The notes under the pieces were generated by a model. It worked only from the letters and a program-made list of their open reading frames with translations. It did no database searches and was not told where the DNA came from. From positions 90,286-143,939 of the forward strand of contig CAJUQR010000004.1 of the NCBI GenBank assembly GCA_910588185.1: 53,654 nt of DNA, written 5' to 3'. The first letter of the stretch is position 1. Each line of letters starts with the position of its first letter. Position numbers and translations under genes: made by a program. This DNA comes from an uncultured Peptostreptococcaceae bacterium. GTDB taxonomy: Bacteria; Bacillota; Clostridia; Peptostreptococcales; Anaerovoracaceae. Of this stretch, positions 52,354 through 53,654 are shown piece by piece.

Positions 52354-53021
52354 AATTAATTTATTATGAACTTGATTTTGTTGCATGTTTTAACAAAGGT
52401 AAAACTTATTCTATAGTTTTAGAGTCACCTATAGTGTTTGAAAAGTTTTTGATTGATTTATATAATCATATTAACAAAATAGAACAGCCATTTGCAGTTT
52501 ATAACGATGAGACAGAAATGGATTTTGCCAAATGTTGTGAAATAGTGCTAACACCCTTTGATATTACATATAACAGACGTGAAATACAAAAGAAATTATT
52601 TGGAGAAATTTGTAATGAATTAGCAGAAAGTGAAATAATAAATAATTTGTGTGATATACACTCTGAGTTTTTAAAAATTCTTGATAATCTAAAATTTTTA
52701 GTGAGATATGATATTGAATATGAAGAAGAATTTAATATAACAGACATATTAAAAAATTATAATGTTCACATTAAAGATCCCACAGGTAGATTTGTTGAAA
52801 GAATAATTGAATACATGATTACATTACATAGTTTACTTGGTAAAGACTTTTTTATTATTGCTAATTGTGATGTATATTTGGATACTGATGATTATTTATA
52901 CATAGAGCAGTGCGCTGCATACTATAATTTATGTGTTGTGTTTGTTAGAAATAGACAGCTTGGTTTGCATAATTTTGAAAAAGAATATATAATAGATAAA
53001 GATTTGTGTGAAATACACTGA
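52350..53021 (+). CDS. csn2: CRISPR adaptation protein Csn2 (type II-A)
   Basis: The 223-residue protein is of the long Csn2 type. Csn2 forms a ring around DNA ends and is needed for spacer acquisition. The sequence keeps the family's YNRREIQKKLF and LGKDFFIIANCDVYLD-like segments. Its presence defines subtype II-A. It ends 50 bases before the first repeat. Confidence 0.92.
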   Translation: MKLIYYELDFVACFNKGKTYSIVLESPIVFEKFLIDLYNHINKIEQPFAVYNDETEMDFAKCCEIVLTPFDITYNRREIQKKLFGEICNELAESEIINNLCDIHSEFLKILDNLKFLVRYDIEYEEEFNITDILKNYNVHIKDPTGRFVERIIEYMITLHSLLGKDFFIIANCDVYLDTDDYLYIEQCAAYYNLCVVFVRNRQLGLHNFEKEYIIDKDLCEIH

Positions 53022-53071
53022 TATACTATGTGAAATACAAGGCGTGTAGTGTCGCTTATTTGAAAATTGAG
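53022..53071 (+). promoter_or_regulatory. CRISPR leader
   Basis: Only 50 bases separate csn2 from the array. TGTGAAATACA occurs at 53007-53017 (end of csn2) and 53029-53039, 22 bases apart. The leader ends ATTGAG next to the first repeat. I see no clear -35/-10 pair; promoter elements may lie inside csn2. Confidence 0.6.
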
Positions 53072-53654
53072 GTTTGAGAGTAGTGTAATTTCATATGGTA
53101 GTTAAACTCCACTTTTTGGCTGGCAAGACGATGGTTTGTTTGAGAGTAGTGTAATTTCATATGGTAGTTAAACAAAAAAGGTCAAGCTGTATGAAGTTTC
53201 CGTGTTTGAGAGTAGTGTAATTTCATATGGTAGTTAAACCTCGTATTTGTCTTTCTGACCGCTTCATTTGTTTGAGAGTAGTGTAATTTCATATGGTAGT
53301 TAAACCCCAAAAGAGCACTGGTCTACATCTCCGCGGTTTGAGAGTAGTGTAATTTCATATGGTAGTTAAACTGTCCTTTCGTTTTCTCCTATTATTACGT
53401 TGTTTGAGAGTAGTGTAATTTCATATGGTAGTTAAACAAGATTTAAGCGTTTGTTTGAAAACGATACGTTTGAGAGTAGTGTAATTTCATATGGTAGTTA
53501 AACCCGTTCCCTTTGCTATATTGCTTTCTACAGGTTTGAGAGTAGTGTAATTTCATATGGTAGTTAAACATAATTTAAAAGTGGCATTGAAAGAGCTAGG
53601 GTTTGAGAGTAGTGTAATTTCATATGGTAGTTAAACGCAAAGACAAGATTTAAT
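53072..53654 (+). CRISPR. CRISPR array, nine identical 36-bp repeats, truncated by window end
   Basis: Repeats begin GTTTGAGAGTAG and end GGTAGTTAAAC. They start at 53072, 53138, 53204, 53270, 53336, 53402, 53468, 53534 and 53601. Spacers 1-7 are 30 bases and spacer 8 is 31 by this alignment. The ninth spacer is cut after 18 bases. All nine repeats are identical. No spacer clearly matches the window by eye. The array lies in the same direction as the cas genes, leader first, so spacer 1 should be the newest. Confidence 0.98.

Noticed and set aside
47086..53654. Type II-C CRISPR system or a self-targeting array
   Set aside because: csn2 and the long Cas9 show subtype II-A. No spacer was seen to match the window by eye, although no search could be run.

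Overview
The window comes from a low-GC, Gram-positive, endospore-forming anaerobe of the Clostridia. The support is direct: three sporulation sigma factors (sigE with its processing protease spoIIGA, sigG, sigK), a YlmC/YmxH-type protein, a DUF1540 protein, a VanG-like D-Ala ligase, a GGGtGRT/NifU-like pair, AT-rich intergenic DNA and strong AGGAGG ribosome binding sites. A family-level placement (something like Anaerovoracaceae or Peptostreptococcaceae) is only a guess. The first 22 bases are a run of C that looks like an assembly artefact, and the last base falls inside a CRISPR spacer, so both ends are contig ends.

Layout. 1-8.5 kb: an exported InlB-repeat protein with a membrane anchor, a SARP-like regulator with a degenerate GGDEF domain, then a c-di-GMP phosphorelay (REC-HD-GYP-GGDEF output protein, free Hpt protein, double-receiver hybrid kinase). 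8.5-15.3 kb: LemA and DUF2207 membrane proteins, VanG-like D-Ala ligase and M29 aminopeptidase (minus strand), lipid kinase, ArsC/Spx-like protein, ferritin (minus). 15.4-18 kb: spoIIGA-sigE-sigG, with near-identical Spo0A-type promoters before spoIIGA and sigE. 18-20.6 kb: a small membrane protein and the NifU-like/GGGtGRT pair. 20.6-21.5 kb: about 0.9 kb without genes that holds a 250-bp imperfect palindrome and three tandem double-hairpin units. 21.5-27.3 kb: a nucleoside-type BMP/ABC importer and a trigger-factor-like lipoprotein. 27.3-30.7 kb: a glycine riboswitch and AGCS symporter, a PRC-barrel protein, nrdR and cmk. 30.7-33.3 kb: a class B PBP converging on and overlapping sigK, then the DUF1540 gene. 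33.4-41.1 kb: radC-mreBCD-PBP2-minD, with rodA on the opposite strand. 41.3-46.8 kb: rny, a MATE transporter, and a cysteine desulfurase-thiI pair.

46.8 kb to the end: a complete type II-A CRISPR-Cas locus, namely antisense tracrRNA, cas9, cas1, cas2, csn2, a 50-bp leader and at least nine identical 36-bp repeats. The tracrRNA can be read in detail: a sigma-A promoter with ideal spacing, an anti-repeat giving a 5-bp lower stem, bulge and long upper stem with the repeat, two small hairpins, and a terminator.

The most rewarding points are regulatory. SigK has no pro-sequence, because an in-frame stop lies directly before its ATG, and its leader can fold to bury the Shine-Dalgarno sequence. The paired Spo0A promoters share exact geometry. 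The tandem hairpin array before the BMP gene matches no riboswitch I know. A VanG-like ligase stands without van partners, and MinD lacks MinC and MinE beside it. I found no clear sign of a wholly new multi-gene system.
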